The notes beneath the pieces were generated by a model. That model was not told where the DNA came from, did no database searches, and saw only the letters and a list, made by a program, of their open reading frames with translations. Positions 25,307-34,901 of a stretch of 64,000 nt of DNA are shown here, piece after piece. Made by a program: the position numbers and the translations under genes. The DNA comes from Ceratodon purpureus (Eukaryota; Streptophyta; Bryopsida; Pseudoditrichales; Ditrichaceae), in assembly GCA_014871385.1 (NCBI GenBank), contig CM026422.1:22065014-22129013 (forward strand). Reading direction: 5' to 3'. The stretch's first letter is position 1, and the number at the start of each line of letters is the position of its first letter.

Positions 25307-26794
25307 GACACTTGTTCACAGACTCTACCGAATCAGGTGGAGGAGAATGTGATGCAGAACTCGGAGGACGTATAACTAATTCGCAGAGACGATCAACTGG
25401 AAAACGGTAGCGATGGAAAATCAGTGAGGAGGTGATTTGGCTCGGCATAAGTTGAAGACTGTTGAAAAGAAAGTGGTGAACGGTTTGCAATGAACAGTGG
25501 CGCATGGCACCAACATATTGAACAAATGGAGGTTCTTCCTACGTCAAGGCCATGGGCACATAGGCAGTACTTGACATAACAGGGAACGGAAAGAGATTTC
25601 GAAGACTTCAGGTGAATCACTCTCACTATGCTTGTACACATTGGGAGGTGACAATTCGTTAATTTCGTACTCACAGTTGATAGTTTGATAATGTACAGTA
25701 TAGGTTCCTAGATTGCTTCTCATGATCGACGTACATTTTCAATACAGAGTCACATGTGACATAGGGAGACTTTTAGAATCTCAGAACTGGTTATCGTACA
25801 GCCTCGTATGTAATTTGCCAGATTTGATAAGCCAAGTGCATTGACTTGTAATCCACATGTGCCTTTTATATGCGCAGCACCTTCAAGATTCAGAGACTCT
25901 CACATCTGTACCCGTAATTGAGCTTCAATATCATTCAAGCGGAGCTACGGTAGACGGGGAAATGTAGGAAGAGACGTATTTCAAATGATTAATCTGTCAG
26001 TGCTTTCAATAACATCGATTTACAATGTAACCCAAAACATAAATTAACCGCATTTGGGAGACATTCGTAGGCTTTTTTATTTTCTCCCATTACAGTCATT
26101 TCACATGATCAATTACCAGTGAAAATTATATCGTCACATTGCTAATTCATATGTGTAATGTGCATATGAATATGGATTTTAATTTCTATGAACTACAGTA
26201 ACCTATTGGAGCGGATATTTTATCTTCTGGCCGCCCAGGTTAACTTCCCAAAAAAAACATCAGTAATTTCTGAATTTTAAAAAATAGTGAATCTTTAAGG
26301 GTTGAAATGGTTTATTTAATAGACAGATGCTATTGTAAAACAGACCCTAAACAACACAGAAGTCACCCATGCCATCACTAGATAATGTATGGGTCACACA
26401 GTATAATCATAACTACAGTAAATGTCAGAGAATTCTACAGTGCGAATGACACGTGTGACACTCTCATTTGATAGCGTTATTGCACTGTGGACGCATGTCC
26501 AAGATAAAAAAAAAATTAAACGACCATTCTTGGAAATCCCCATGAGGTAGTTAAAAACAGTCTTGGAATTCGTGGGTCCCCCTCGTGAAATACCCTTCAC
26601 CTTCCCTGCAGAACTAATTTTATCCGACATGCGGTACAAGTGGTAAACCTTTTGCTCCTAAACCACACTAAATTTAATGGGATTTTGTGAAGTCCACTGA
26701 AGGAATGGACGGAAAGTTGTGAATTCGTCGAGTATAAATTGGAGATCCATGATTCTCCTAAGATCCGTCGACATGGTACAGTCCACGCTGGAAA

Positions 26795-26920
26795 GCGCAT
26801 CTCTAATTGACACGGAATTGACAGACTCTGAAGAGTCCAAGCAGTTGACAGAAACTGCGGGCACAAATGGTCGTTTCGTCATCTTGGACATTTTCGTGTC
26901 ATTTTTCTGTCATCTAGACC
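26795..26920. promoter_or_regulatory. Right subterminal repeat cluster (probable TnpA sites)
   Basis: Five TGACA or TGTCA motifs plus GTCATCTTGGACA (26,878-26,890) mirror the content of the left subterminal region. The 13-mer is in the same orientation at both ends, while the short motifs occur both ways. Confidence 0.68.
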
Positions 26921-26924
26921 CCCG

Positions 26925-26937
26925 TTCCCTTGTAGTG
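26925..26937 (-). repeat. Right terminal inverted repeat of the CACTA element
   Basis: TTCCCTTGTAGTG, the reverse complement of the left end, followed by TGA at 26,938-26,940. Confidence 0.92.
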
Positions 26938-26940
26938 TGA

Positions 26941-27906
26941 GAAATGAAACTTCTGTCTCTAGTTATTCCATTAAACCAAGCCCGTGGGGCTGGCTCTGAC
27001 GTTTAAGGGTTAATTACACTAAAACACTAATCACGATTTTCGTCTCACAAACGCCACTGAGTGCAAAGGACGTACATCTACAACCTTGAAAACTATACAT
27101 TAAGTCCAAAAATTGTGTTCCAATCCAAAAACCAAAGGATTGGACCTCAATTGTGGTTGATGTAAGGAGTAAGTTATAAAAAATATTAAATCTTATAAAT
27201 TAGATACTTATGAAGACAAAAAAATAAAAAATATAATATTTTCTTTTGTTGATATCTTTTATTTTTAAGCCACCTAAAGAAGACATTTGGCTAGAAATTG
27301 AAAATCAGTAAATTTGATCTTTAAAAGGAGAATCTTAGTTTTTCAAAAAAACAAATCTTTATACATCAAGTGCCAATCTTGCTATGGTGTTGTTTTAAAG
27401 TGATGTTCAACCCCAGAGCCCACCTTCCTAGGTGGCCATTTTCAGAACCCCATGGCCCATTTAAATATTCCAACTCTACCTCCAAAAATATTGGAATGGG
27501 ATTTGACTGGGATCTGTTGGAGCCTTTGTAGCCTTTGAAGTTTCTACTACATTCTACTTTCTAATGTAGTAGAAACTTGAAAGACTATAAAGGCCCCAAC
27601 ACAGAATCACATTAAGTATTTGTAGAGAGTCGAACATGATACCTCATTGTTGACTCTTGGGAGCTTTAAGCCCCTCCTCTTGCCTACCCTCAACTGGTAG
27701 CTTAAGGTCATTCTGAACCTGCTCCTTGGATTTTTGGAGTGGCTTAAGTATTGGCAACCAATTTAATTATTGATGTGAAGGTAAAACATCATTTCCCACA
27801 CCAACTCATCATTTCCCACACCAGCAAATGAAAATGATACTTTCCCACCTCCACCACACTAGAACATCTAAAGTCACTTCATTTCTAAACCATCGTAGTT
27901 ACTGTA

Positions 27907-27938
<32 letters not shown>

Positions 27939-28480
27939 CCATCACTTCTTATATCATTTTATAAAAATGATTTGTTCCCACCTGCACATCTTACCACAGC
28001 TAGAGTCACTTTACTTAGCAATCAATTTAGTTACTGAAGTAAAAATAAACCTTCATACTAAGGGCCGATTTTCATTAAGGGGCCGGGCCAATTTAGCCCG
28101 TTTGAAGGCTTGAATTTCCCCTTTTGATTGGCTAACAGACTGAAATTGGCAGCAACCTTTTTACATTTAAAGGCCGGGCCAATTTGGTGGTATGAATATT
28201 TTAATTAGAAAATGCAAGTTTTGACATGGCCCGAGCTTGATGAGTTGGATGCACCAAGAATGGAAGGCCAATTCTTGACCTCACGGACAATGTCAAATTT
28301 GACTAAAAAAACCTTTTATTATAAAAAACACTTTTCTCCAATTCATTTGCAAAACTATAGGGAACTAAGACCTCCACCTTACGCCTACGAAGAAAGTGCC
28401 TACTAGATGTCATCCATCTTTCCCTTCCTTCCTCCTTCATGTCCACCATCCATAATTCATTGTTTTTGTACTTAAATCAT
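26941..28480. other. Gene-free stretch with simple repeats
   Basis: AT-rich, containing an uninterrupted A27 tract (27,912-27,938), a short direct repeat of CATCATTTCCCACACCA around 27,788-27,823, and the hairpin listed separately at 27,516-27,600. No coding region seen. Confidence 0.5.
27516..27600. repeat. Hairpin with 38-bp arms (MITE-like or MIRNA-like)
   Basis: Left arm 27,516-27,553 pairs with right arm 27,563-27,600 with four mismatches, including a perfect 16-bp inner stem (AAGTTTCTACTACATT). The loop is 9 nt. I find no target duplication at the edges. An 85-nt fold with a few mismatches is compatible with a small-RNA precursor or a foldback element. Confidence 0.6.
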
Positions 28481-28489
28481 TGCTAGAAT

Positions 28490-29716
28490 TTTCAGCTCCT
28501 ATACCATTTCAGGACTTCTGTCAACGTCTTCTACATGGCTTGAATACGCTTTTCCTTCCAGGGGGCTACCCATGCTTCTCATGGGCTCTTCTCCGTACCG
28601 GATGACGCTCATACATCGGAGTGCGTCCGCCGTCATATCGCACGGGCTCGCGTTCATTTCATTCCTACGTCCACCCGCCCTAACGCTGCCATCTGGTACC
28701 AATACCTGCCGCTGCTGAAGCACCTCACGTTTGACCCGGGCCGTTGGAGCTGGCGGACGGGCGCCCCACTTCACCATTACTATGCCAAACAAGGTCGAGT
28801 ATTACGCTAGCCTCGTGCGGAACTTAGCGTCCCTATTGCGGCCAAATGGCGAGGGCTCGTACCCGCCCATTTCAGTCCGGACCGGACTGGGTCGACGTGT
28901 GGAGGGACTTTAGACCGTGGAAGGGAGCGGCGTTCCTCTATGGCCTATATTACCGCTCCATCGCGGTTAACTATGGCGCCATCGTGCGACACCGACATCC
29001 TCCGCCTTGTGCCAATGCTGCACTACCGCCGTAGAAGAATCAATCATTCACTGTTTCTACGAGTGCCCATCGGCTTCGCGTGTGTGGCAGCTTGCATTCT
29101 TGACACTCTTTTTGGCAGCCCAGATCCCTATAGGGCCGTGGCTGTGGCCCTTGCTCTCTTGGAAACAGTGCCTCCTTGTCACTAACCTTGCTTCTAGCCT
29201 CGGCGCTCTCTTAGGGACTTAGTCTCTCATCAAAGGGGCGGTTATTTGGAATATTTGGTTGTGTAGTAACGCGCGCGTCTTTCAAGACCATCGGTGGACA
29301 GATGCCCACTTGCAGCAAGTGCTTTGGGACGCAATCCTCGACCTGGGCCGAACCAACTTGACACATGTCACTTGGTTCCTCTAGTTCAACAACGTAGGTT
29401 CCGTCGTGTTCGACGCCAGTTTCGCGCGATCTTGGAGTGCGGTGGAGTCTACTGCGAGGTCTAGGGCGATTCCAATCAATGGAATTACTGCAGCTCGGTG
29501 ATTGGGTTCTTTCAGTGAATCGAGGTTTTGTATAGTCGTTTTTCCAGGTTACCGCCTGGGTGTTGGTTTCTTGCTAGTAGGTTTTTGCTCGCCTCCTTGG
29601 CTTTGCGGCGGCGCTTTGTTATTTCTCTTCTTACAGTGGAATAAAAGGTTCCAGTTGTCTCCAAAAAAATTTATTAAAAAAGAAAAGATATTTAAAAAAA
29701 ATAAAAATAAAAATGA
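28490..29716 (+). mobile_element. 5'-truncated LINE (non-LTR retrotransposon) remnant
   Basis: Near 28,880-28,990 a frame reads DWVDVWRDFRPWKGAAFLY, the conserved end of the LINE reverse-transcriptase region. It shifts frame and continues at 29,007 as CQCCTTAVEESIIHCFYEC, the C-x2-C...H-x4-C zinc motif (zf-RVT) of plant L1-type ORF2. After an in-frame TAG (29,220-29,222) the same frame continues with VIWNIWLCSNARVFQDHRW, the normal post-zinc tail. The copy ends in an A-rich tail (about 29,664-29,716). GC content is clearly higher than the flanks. It is broken by frameshifts and stops and cannot be active. Confidence 0.8.
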
Positions 29717-30332
29717 TGTTTAATTAGCAAAGCCCAGAATAAATATGCTTATGAACTCAAATACTATGGATTTTAAATCTACATAGAGATGCGTAACTTA
29801 CAAGGATGTGTTCTATTTAAGCTAATATTATTATGGGTCTTAATACAACTCAAATACTGTGGATTTTCAATTGAAATGACCCGCATTAATTGAAAAGTCT
29901 CCAAATAATGCAGATCGCTCTAGATAATCTGGTCCACATGAAATAGAATTCTAAGGTAACTTTGGGAGTGTAGACAATCGATTGATCCCGTCTCCCTCTT
30001 GTGCTAGTTGCTGCATTTTATGACATAGGTGTGCATGATGATTTTATTTTGATTTTGTTTTTATACAAATCAAACGTCGTTCAATTGCTCACAACTGGAT
30101 GATCACTTATCTTCATTATAAAAATAAAATAAAATAAATATCCAGCGTGATGATTCTCAGATTTGTTTATTTGTTCATTTGTTCAATTGTTTTCATAATT
30201 ATTTGCAAACAAACACCCTATCCTGCTACCGTAGTACTGTAGTCCCCTTGGGCGATGATTCTCAGTTTTGGTGAATGTGGATTCAACAATGGCCTACTTT
30301 TAGAAGGCAGACGTGCAAGGAAGCCTGGCATT

Positions 30333-30509
30333 TATATGGATGGTGTTCACTCACATTGCTACTACAACCTTTTTGTCCAGAGTTGATGTCATGTAGCTAA
30401 TGACGTATGTGGTCAATGCAGTCCAATTTTCCAGAATCTTGAGAGCTACTCGAATAATGCTGAAGGTTCTTCAAATCTAAATTGGCTATGACGTGTACGG
30501 AGCTTGAAC
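30333..30509 (+). repeat. Direct repeat copy 1 (about 177 bp)
   Basis: Begins TTATATGGATGG and ends GAGCTTGAAC. It is nearly identical to 30,932-31,108, with about ten single-base differences, including several substitutions and a one-base length change. The two copies flank a segment with inverted ends. Confidence 0.8.
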
Positions 30510-30510
30510 T

Positions 30511-30933
30511 AAGGTAGTAATACCATAAAATAAGACCCCCCATAACCTGTGTAGTAGACTTGTGCTGAAATCGCACCAACAGGAATCATGATCCATGATT
30601 TTTGTTACAATTAGATAAGCGTTGAGATTTTTTGAGAACCGTTGATATACCTGACAAGCGTTGAGATCTTATATCGGTTTTGGGTAGAGCTGCTTTTGGA
30701 ATAGTGCCTCTGCCAGTAGTAGACTTTATGAAGTCTACAACACAAGAAATGGGGTGGACAAACTTTTCAGCTAAAATATTTCTAGGAAATTGTATTTTCA
30801 TCAAAAAATTATGAAAACAACTTTTATCATTCTGTTTCCAATTTGTCTACGTACTTGCAATAATTCCCTGAGAAAGTGATAGTTCAAATTGCTCAAAACT
30901 CCTTATTCTAACGGTTTATGGTATTACTACCTT
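30511..30933. repeat. Segment bounded by 19-bp inverted ends (MITE-like)
   Basis: Starts AAGGTAGTAATACCATAAA at 30,511 and ends with its exact reverse complement at 30,933. The 423-bp interior has no coding region. It sits exactly between two direct repeats of 177 bp, so it is either a MITE or the middle of a small composite element. Confidence 0.65.
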
Positions 30934-31108
30934 ATATGGATGGTTTCACTCACATTGCTACTACAACCTTTTTGTCCATAGTTGATGTCATGTAGCTAAT
31001 GACGTATATGGTCAATGCATTCCAATTTTACAGAATCTTGAGAGCTACTCGAAGAATGCTGAACGTTCTTCAAATCTAAATTGGCTATGGCATGTACTGA
31101 GCTTGAAC
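30932..31108 (+). repeat. Direct repeat copy 2 (about 177 bp)
   Basis: Second copy of the repeat at 30,333-30,509, same orientation, overlapping the last bases of the inverted-end segment. Confidence 0.8.
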
Positions 31109-31600
31109 AAGCTTTGCAACATTTCTCTAACCATGGCATCGCACAAATACTTTATAGAAGCATTTTAATTGAAACATAGTCAAGAGTAAAGACAAAGCAC
31201 AATTATTAGCAAAAAATGTTGAAAAAAACCTCGAGGCCAATGGGTCGGTCCATTACCTCATAAAACGTCCTGTTCAAACCAACACGAATGGCTTACTAGA
31301 GCTAAAAGGCTGGTTTTATCCTCACGACCTTTCACTTTCTGCTAAACTTTCCTTCGGTAGGCAACCCAACCAGTTCACAAGTACTGCATTCTTGCGTGAT
31401 ATACTTTTACTTTAATACCATGGGCAACTTTCGAGTCGATGCCACGATTGAGTGATTGTCGGAGACGAAGAGTGAGTTTTTGCTTCAATAGTTGAAGTTT
31501 TGCCCCAAAAATTGTTTTGCTGGTGATTTGGAGCGTGGATTCTGAGTTCCAGGACGTGGAACGGCTGGTGTTGCTTGCTCCTCTGCACGGGAGTTTCGAG

Positions 31601-32687
31601 GTATGTGGAATTTTTGCTCATGGCTTCGTTTGTGTGTTTTTTTTTGCTGTTGCCGTGATTAGATTCGGTTGAGTTGGGCTCTCGTAGGGTTTCGGCTTTT
31701 CTGGGGTTTGGTGTTGTTTGGAGCTCAGAGTTTGAGGTTGGGGGTGTGGGGTTTGATTTGGGAGGGTTTTGGAGAACATCGGGGTGTGGATTTGCGTAGA
31801 TTTTTTTTGGTTGTGGATTTAGGGTTTAGGGTTTAGGGTTGAGGGATGAGGGATCTGGGGGATGCATCTGGGGGTTTGGGTTCCAAATGGGGGAGAGAAA
31901 TGAGAGGAATATGAGTAGAGTTTTCTAGGTGTAGATGCAGAATTGCTGTAGCTTGCAGTTTGGGTGGAGAGTGAGGAATTTTACTTGTTTTGTTGAGTCA
32001 TTTTAGGGTTTAACCTTTATTTTCCACAGTGATTCAGGTACGGCATTTCCTGCGTTTCGCATGTTTATTTTTCTTGGAGGATGTTGGATTTTGGAGTGAC
32101 TTGAGATGCCTGAATGGCTGACTTCTCTGTGGGCTTATTTGGTTTAGGGTTTTAGGATGGATTGAAAATGGGAAAAGAATTTTACCTTAATGTGTTTGAG
32201 ATCCTGGAGTTCAGGTTGTTCGATTCTTGGTTAACCCTGGGTTATAGTGCGGCTGACATGAGTTTGTGGACGGAAAAAATTAGTAATATTGTCCGTTATT
32301 GTTAGCATAGGTCGATCTTGTTGGAAGTCTCGTTATGTGTTTTTGAGCTGGCTTGAATTGCACTTCAAGTAAATGCCTGGTCTCTATATGTATTGGTTTT
32401 TTAGAACTATTACATTAAACTGTTCAAGTGAGCTGTCTTACCATCTTGGTCGAAATGGCAGGTCATTTTGTGGCCGGAGCTGTTAATTCGAGTTTTGCTG
32501 TCTTTCTGTAAGCGCAACGTGATTTCGCATACCGTAACCTGTTGGTTTCCAGTTAGGGTCTCATCTCTACTACATGTTTGACGGTTCTCAAGATCTGGAC
32601 CGACTTTTCTATAGAACATTGAGAAAGAGATATTGATTCGAGAGATAGCTCTCCCTTGTCTGACTGTGATTCATTATGTTGACGTAG
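31601..32687 (+). other. Leader intron of MIC10 (1087 bp)
   Basis: The donor TTTCGAG/GTATGTGG and the acceptor GACGTAG/GAGATGG lie on either side; the start codon follows the acceptor by 3 bp. The intron is T- and G-rich, as expected for a long first intron, and contains three tandem TTTAGGG units at 31,818-31,838. Long leader introns often raise expression in plants; that role is inferred. Confidence 0.55.
31818..31838 (+). repeat. Three tandem plant telomere units (TTTAGGG)
   Basis: (TTTAGGG)3 within the MIC10 leader intron. Short telo-box stretches of this kind are common near transcription starts of plant housekeeping and translation genes. It is not evidence of a chromosome end. Confidence 0.8.
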
Positions 32688-32690
32688 GAG

Positions 32691-33080
32691 ATGGATCGAC
32701 CACTACAGATCCAGTATGAGCAGAACTGGGATGCAACTATCGACCATACATTGAGACGCTTCGTCTATGGCTCCCTCTCAGGAGCAGCATCTGCTCTGCT
32801 CTTCTTCAGAAGTCCCACGACTCGATGGGCTGCTGTGGCCTTTGGAGCAGGAGCAGGCATTGGATCAGCGTTGACAGACTCATCCCAGCTTTTCCGTGGC
32901 GCCATCAGCGCCAGTTCGCCGCCCGTTTCTTCACCAACCCCTGCACTTGTTCCTGAAGTCCAGGAGTCTAGCTATGCTGATGCTTCTGAAGTCCAGCAGT
33001 ATAGCCATGCTGATGCTCCGGAGCCGAAGCATGTTGAGGCGCCTAAGCTTGAGCGGTTTGAGAATCAATCCTCAAGTTGA
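32691..33080 (+). CDS. MIC10: MIC10, core subunit of the mitochondrial MICOS complex
   Basis: The 129-codon coding exon begins MDRPLQIQYEQNWDATIDH. Two membrane-spanning segments follow, each with the glycine motifs that define MIC10: YGSLSGAASALLFF (about residues 26-39) and AFGAGAGIGSALTD (about 50-63). MIC10 sits in the inner membrane as a hairpin, oligomerises through these glycines and bends membrane at crista junctions. The conserved core fills the first 70 residues. The remaining P/A/E-rich tail is unusual in length and contains an imperfect repeat (SSYADASEV, YSHADAPEP). The last four residues (QSSS) and the stop come from an inserted foldback element at 33,063-33,157. Confidence 0.85.
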   Translation: MDRPLQIQYEQNWDATIDHTLRRFVYGSLSGAASALLFFRSPTTRWAAVAFGAGAGIGSALTDSSQLFRGAISASSPPVSSPTPALVPEVQESSYADASEVQQYSHADAPEPKHVEAPKLERFENQSSS

Positions 33081-33157
33081 TCTAAGCATCTTGGGCTTCT
33101 TGGATAAGAGGCTTATCCAAGTAGCCCAAGATGCTTAGATCAACTTGAGGATTGATT
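33063..33157. mobile_element. 95-bp foldback element inserted in the MIC10 3' end
   Basis: Two 46-bp arms (33,063-33,108 and 33,112-33,157) are complementary except at one position, with a 3-nt loop. The element is abutted on both sides by the hexamer TTTGAG (33,057-33,062 and 33,158-33,163), a good target-site duplication. It contains no gene. It supplies the present stop codon of MIC10 (33,078-33,080). Confidence 0.8.
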
Positions 33158-33163
33158 TTTGAG

Positions 33164-34900
33164 AATGTTAGCCATCGGCTAATTGTTCCTGCTGCGCACC
33201 ACTGAGAAGCACTTGTTGCTAGGATGTATTGATGCGGTGTGAGCAATAAGACTATCTTAAAAACTCTGGCTTCACAATAACACATATGAAATGCCTCCTT
33301 CGATAGCCCTACATCATATTGGTGATTGGAATCACCAATTTCCAAAAAGTTGCATTTAGCAACACTGGGGGGGGGTCTGCTTTAGACATTGCTTAGACCC
33401 CTTCATTGTTGTAGTGCAACAACAATCAGTGCCAGAGAGACTCCAGACCTGAAACCTCAATTCCCTAAACGCTGCTTGGATTAGGTTAGCATGTCAGCCA
33501 TAGCGTGCTCTAAACTACCATGTCGCAAGCAGATCTCAGCACGAGGCTAATGAAACTCCCCACCCAACTGCAAGTCTAAGTTAAAGGTGACTTCAGCTCT
33601 TCAAAAGCTGACCCTATTGGCACCGGAATTGTTTTAAGGGTCTGCACTGCACAGAAACATTAAACTAAAGCAGAACAGTTCACCTCCTTCTTTTACTAAC
33701 GACCTTGTACTGTACACAAGAAAGGTGTATGTACCTTGACTACTGATGAAGATCGTACAAGTTGGTTAAAGAACTCCAAGTCTGATAAGGGATACGTTAC
33801 CAGAACTTCTTTTGATTGAAAATGCCTGCAGTGTAGAAAGCATCCGGGTGGTGATCTTCCCCGAATAGTTACCAAGTTAGAGGTCTTGCACAATCTTAGT
33901 GTTTGGAATTTGTCGGACGACATGAGTAAGTTGAATTTGGACATGTGTGGGGTATTGCAACTATAGAGAGTATGGATTTGTTAAAACCAGTACCGAATGT
34001 CATTTCATCGTGTGAGCTCAAATTATTTTACTCAGTTAACAGCAGAAAATCTAGTATGTTTACGCACATTTCCCTTCCTTAGAAATACAGAACGTGTTCG
34101 AAGTTAATACTTTGCACAAAATTTGACATTAGCTTTGCATCTATTGCGAAATGAATACCCAGGAGATGAAAAATAAAACAGAAACATGCTAGAGTACTTC
34201 TGGAAGAGTGTGAGTAAACGTTGGAAACATGCTGAAAGAAAATCGTAGCACCCATGAGCTTTTATCTATACAAAAACAATGTAGAAAAAGTTGATGGGAT
34301 CATTCCATGAACGATCCCCCGTTCTGGTAGGTTAACAAGGAGGTATTGAGAAGATGTAGAGGTTCACAGGACCTTTCTGCACAGTTTTAGAAGAGTGAAA
34401 AGCAAGCTTCTCCAGTACTTCAACATCTAGAGCAGGGATTCTACCTAAAAGTGAAGTGGGGACAACTGTAGTCTAAATGACAGAGAAAATGGGCTATGCA
34501 GGAATCCTTTCGAAACAGACGTGTTGTCTGGCGTTCCAAAGTGGATGCTTCATAGAAGTACTATAACTACAGACACGCATGAATCACATGCGAAGAAAGT
34601 CATGACGGTCTAGAAGCAGCAGAACCGAAGGGAAAAAAAAATGGCTCTGCACAGCCATCCAACCCAGCTAAACCATCTAGCTACTTCACTTAAGTACATG
34701 AAAAAACCTAGACACAAGTGCCTCTGGAGCTGTGCTGTCCTTTACATGGGCTGTACACAAGAGAAATAAGCTACAATATAAAGCTGTATCAGCAGTCCAT
34801 GAAAGGGAGGACACCTCCAAGATCCACAATTTTTTTCTCCAGCTGCAACCATAAAAGTATCAACAGTAGATTAAAACACGGAAGTTTACTTTCAAAATGT
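33164..34900. other. Intergenic between MIC10 and the HPt gene
   Basis: Presumed 3' untranslated sequences of the two converging genes plus spacer. No further coding region or RNA gene is supported. Confidence 0.4.
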
Positions 34901-34901
34901 T

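Larger units (their letters stand above)
11773..26937. mobile_element. Near-complete CACTA (En/Spm) DNA transposon, 15,165 bp
   Basis: The left end reads CACTACAAGGGAA at 11,773; the right end is its exact reverse complement, ending at 26,937. Both ends are flanked by the trinucleotide TGA (11,770-11,772 and 26,938-26,940), the 3-bp target duplication expected for CACTA elements. Inside are a plus-strand transposase gene (19,072-23,806) with Tnp2, DUF4218-like and DUF4216-like parts and a divergent minus-strand TnpA-like gene (13,601-17,990), the classic two-gene layout. Both termini carry dense TGACA/TGTCA motifs, the likely TnpA binding sites. The rest is non-coding apart from one uncertain small frame (24,845-25,306). 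Matching ends and a clean target duplication suggest a fairly recent insertion. Confidence 0.93.

Noticed and set aside
31818-31838. Telomere repeat as sign of a chromosome end or fusion
   Set aside because: Only three units, inside a leader intron, which matches the common plant telo-box context.
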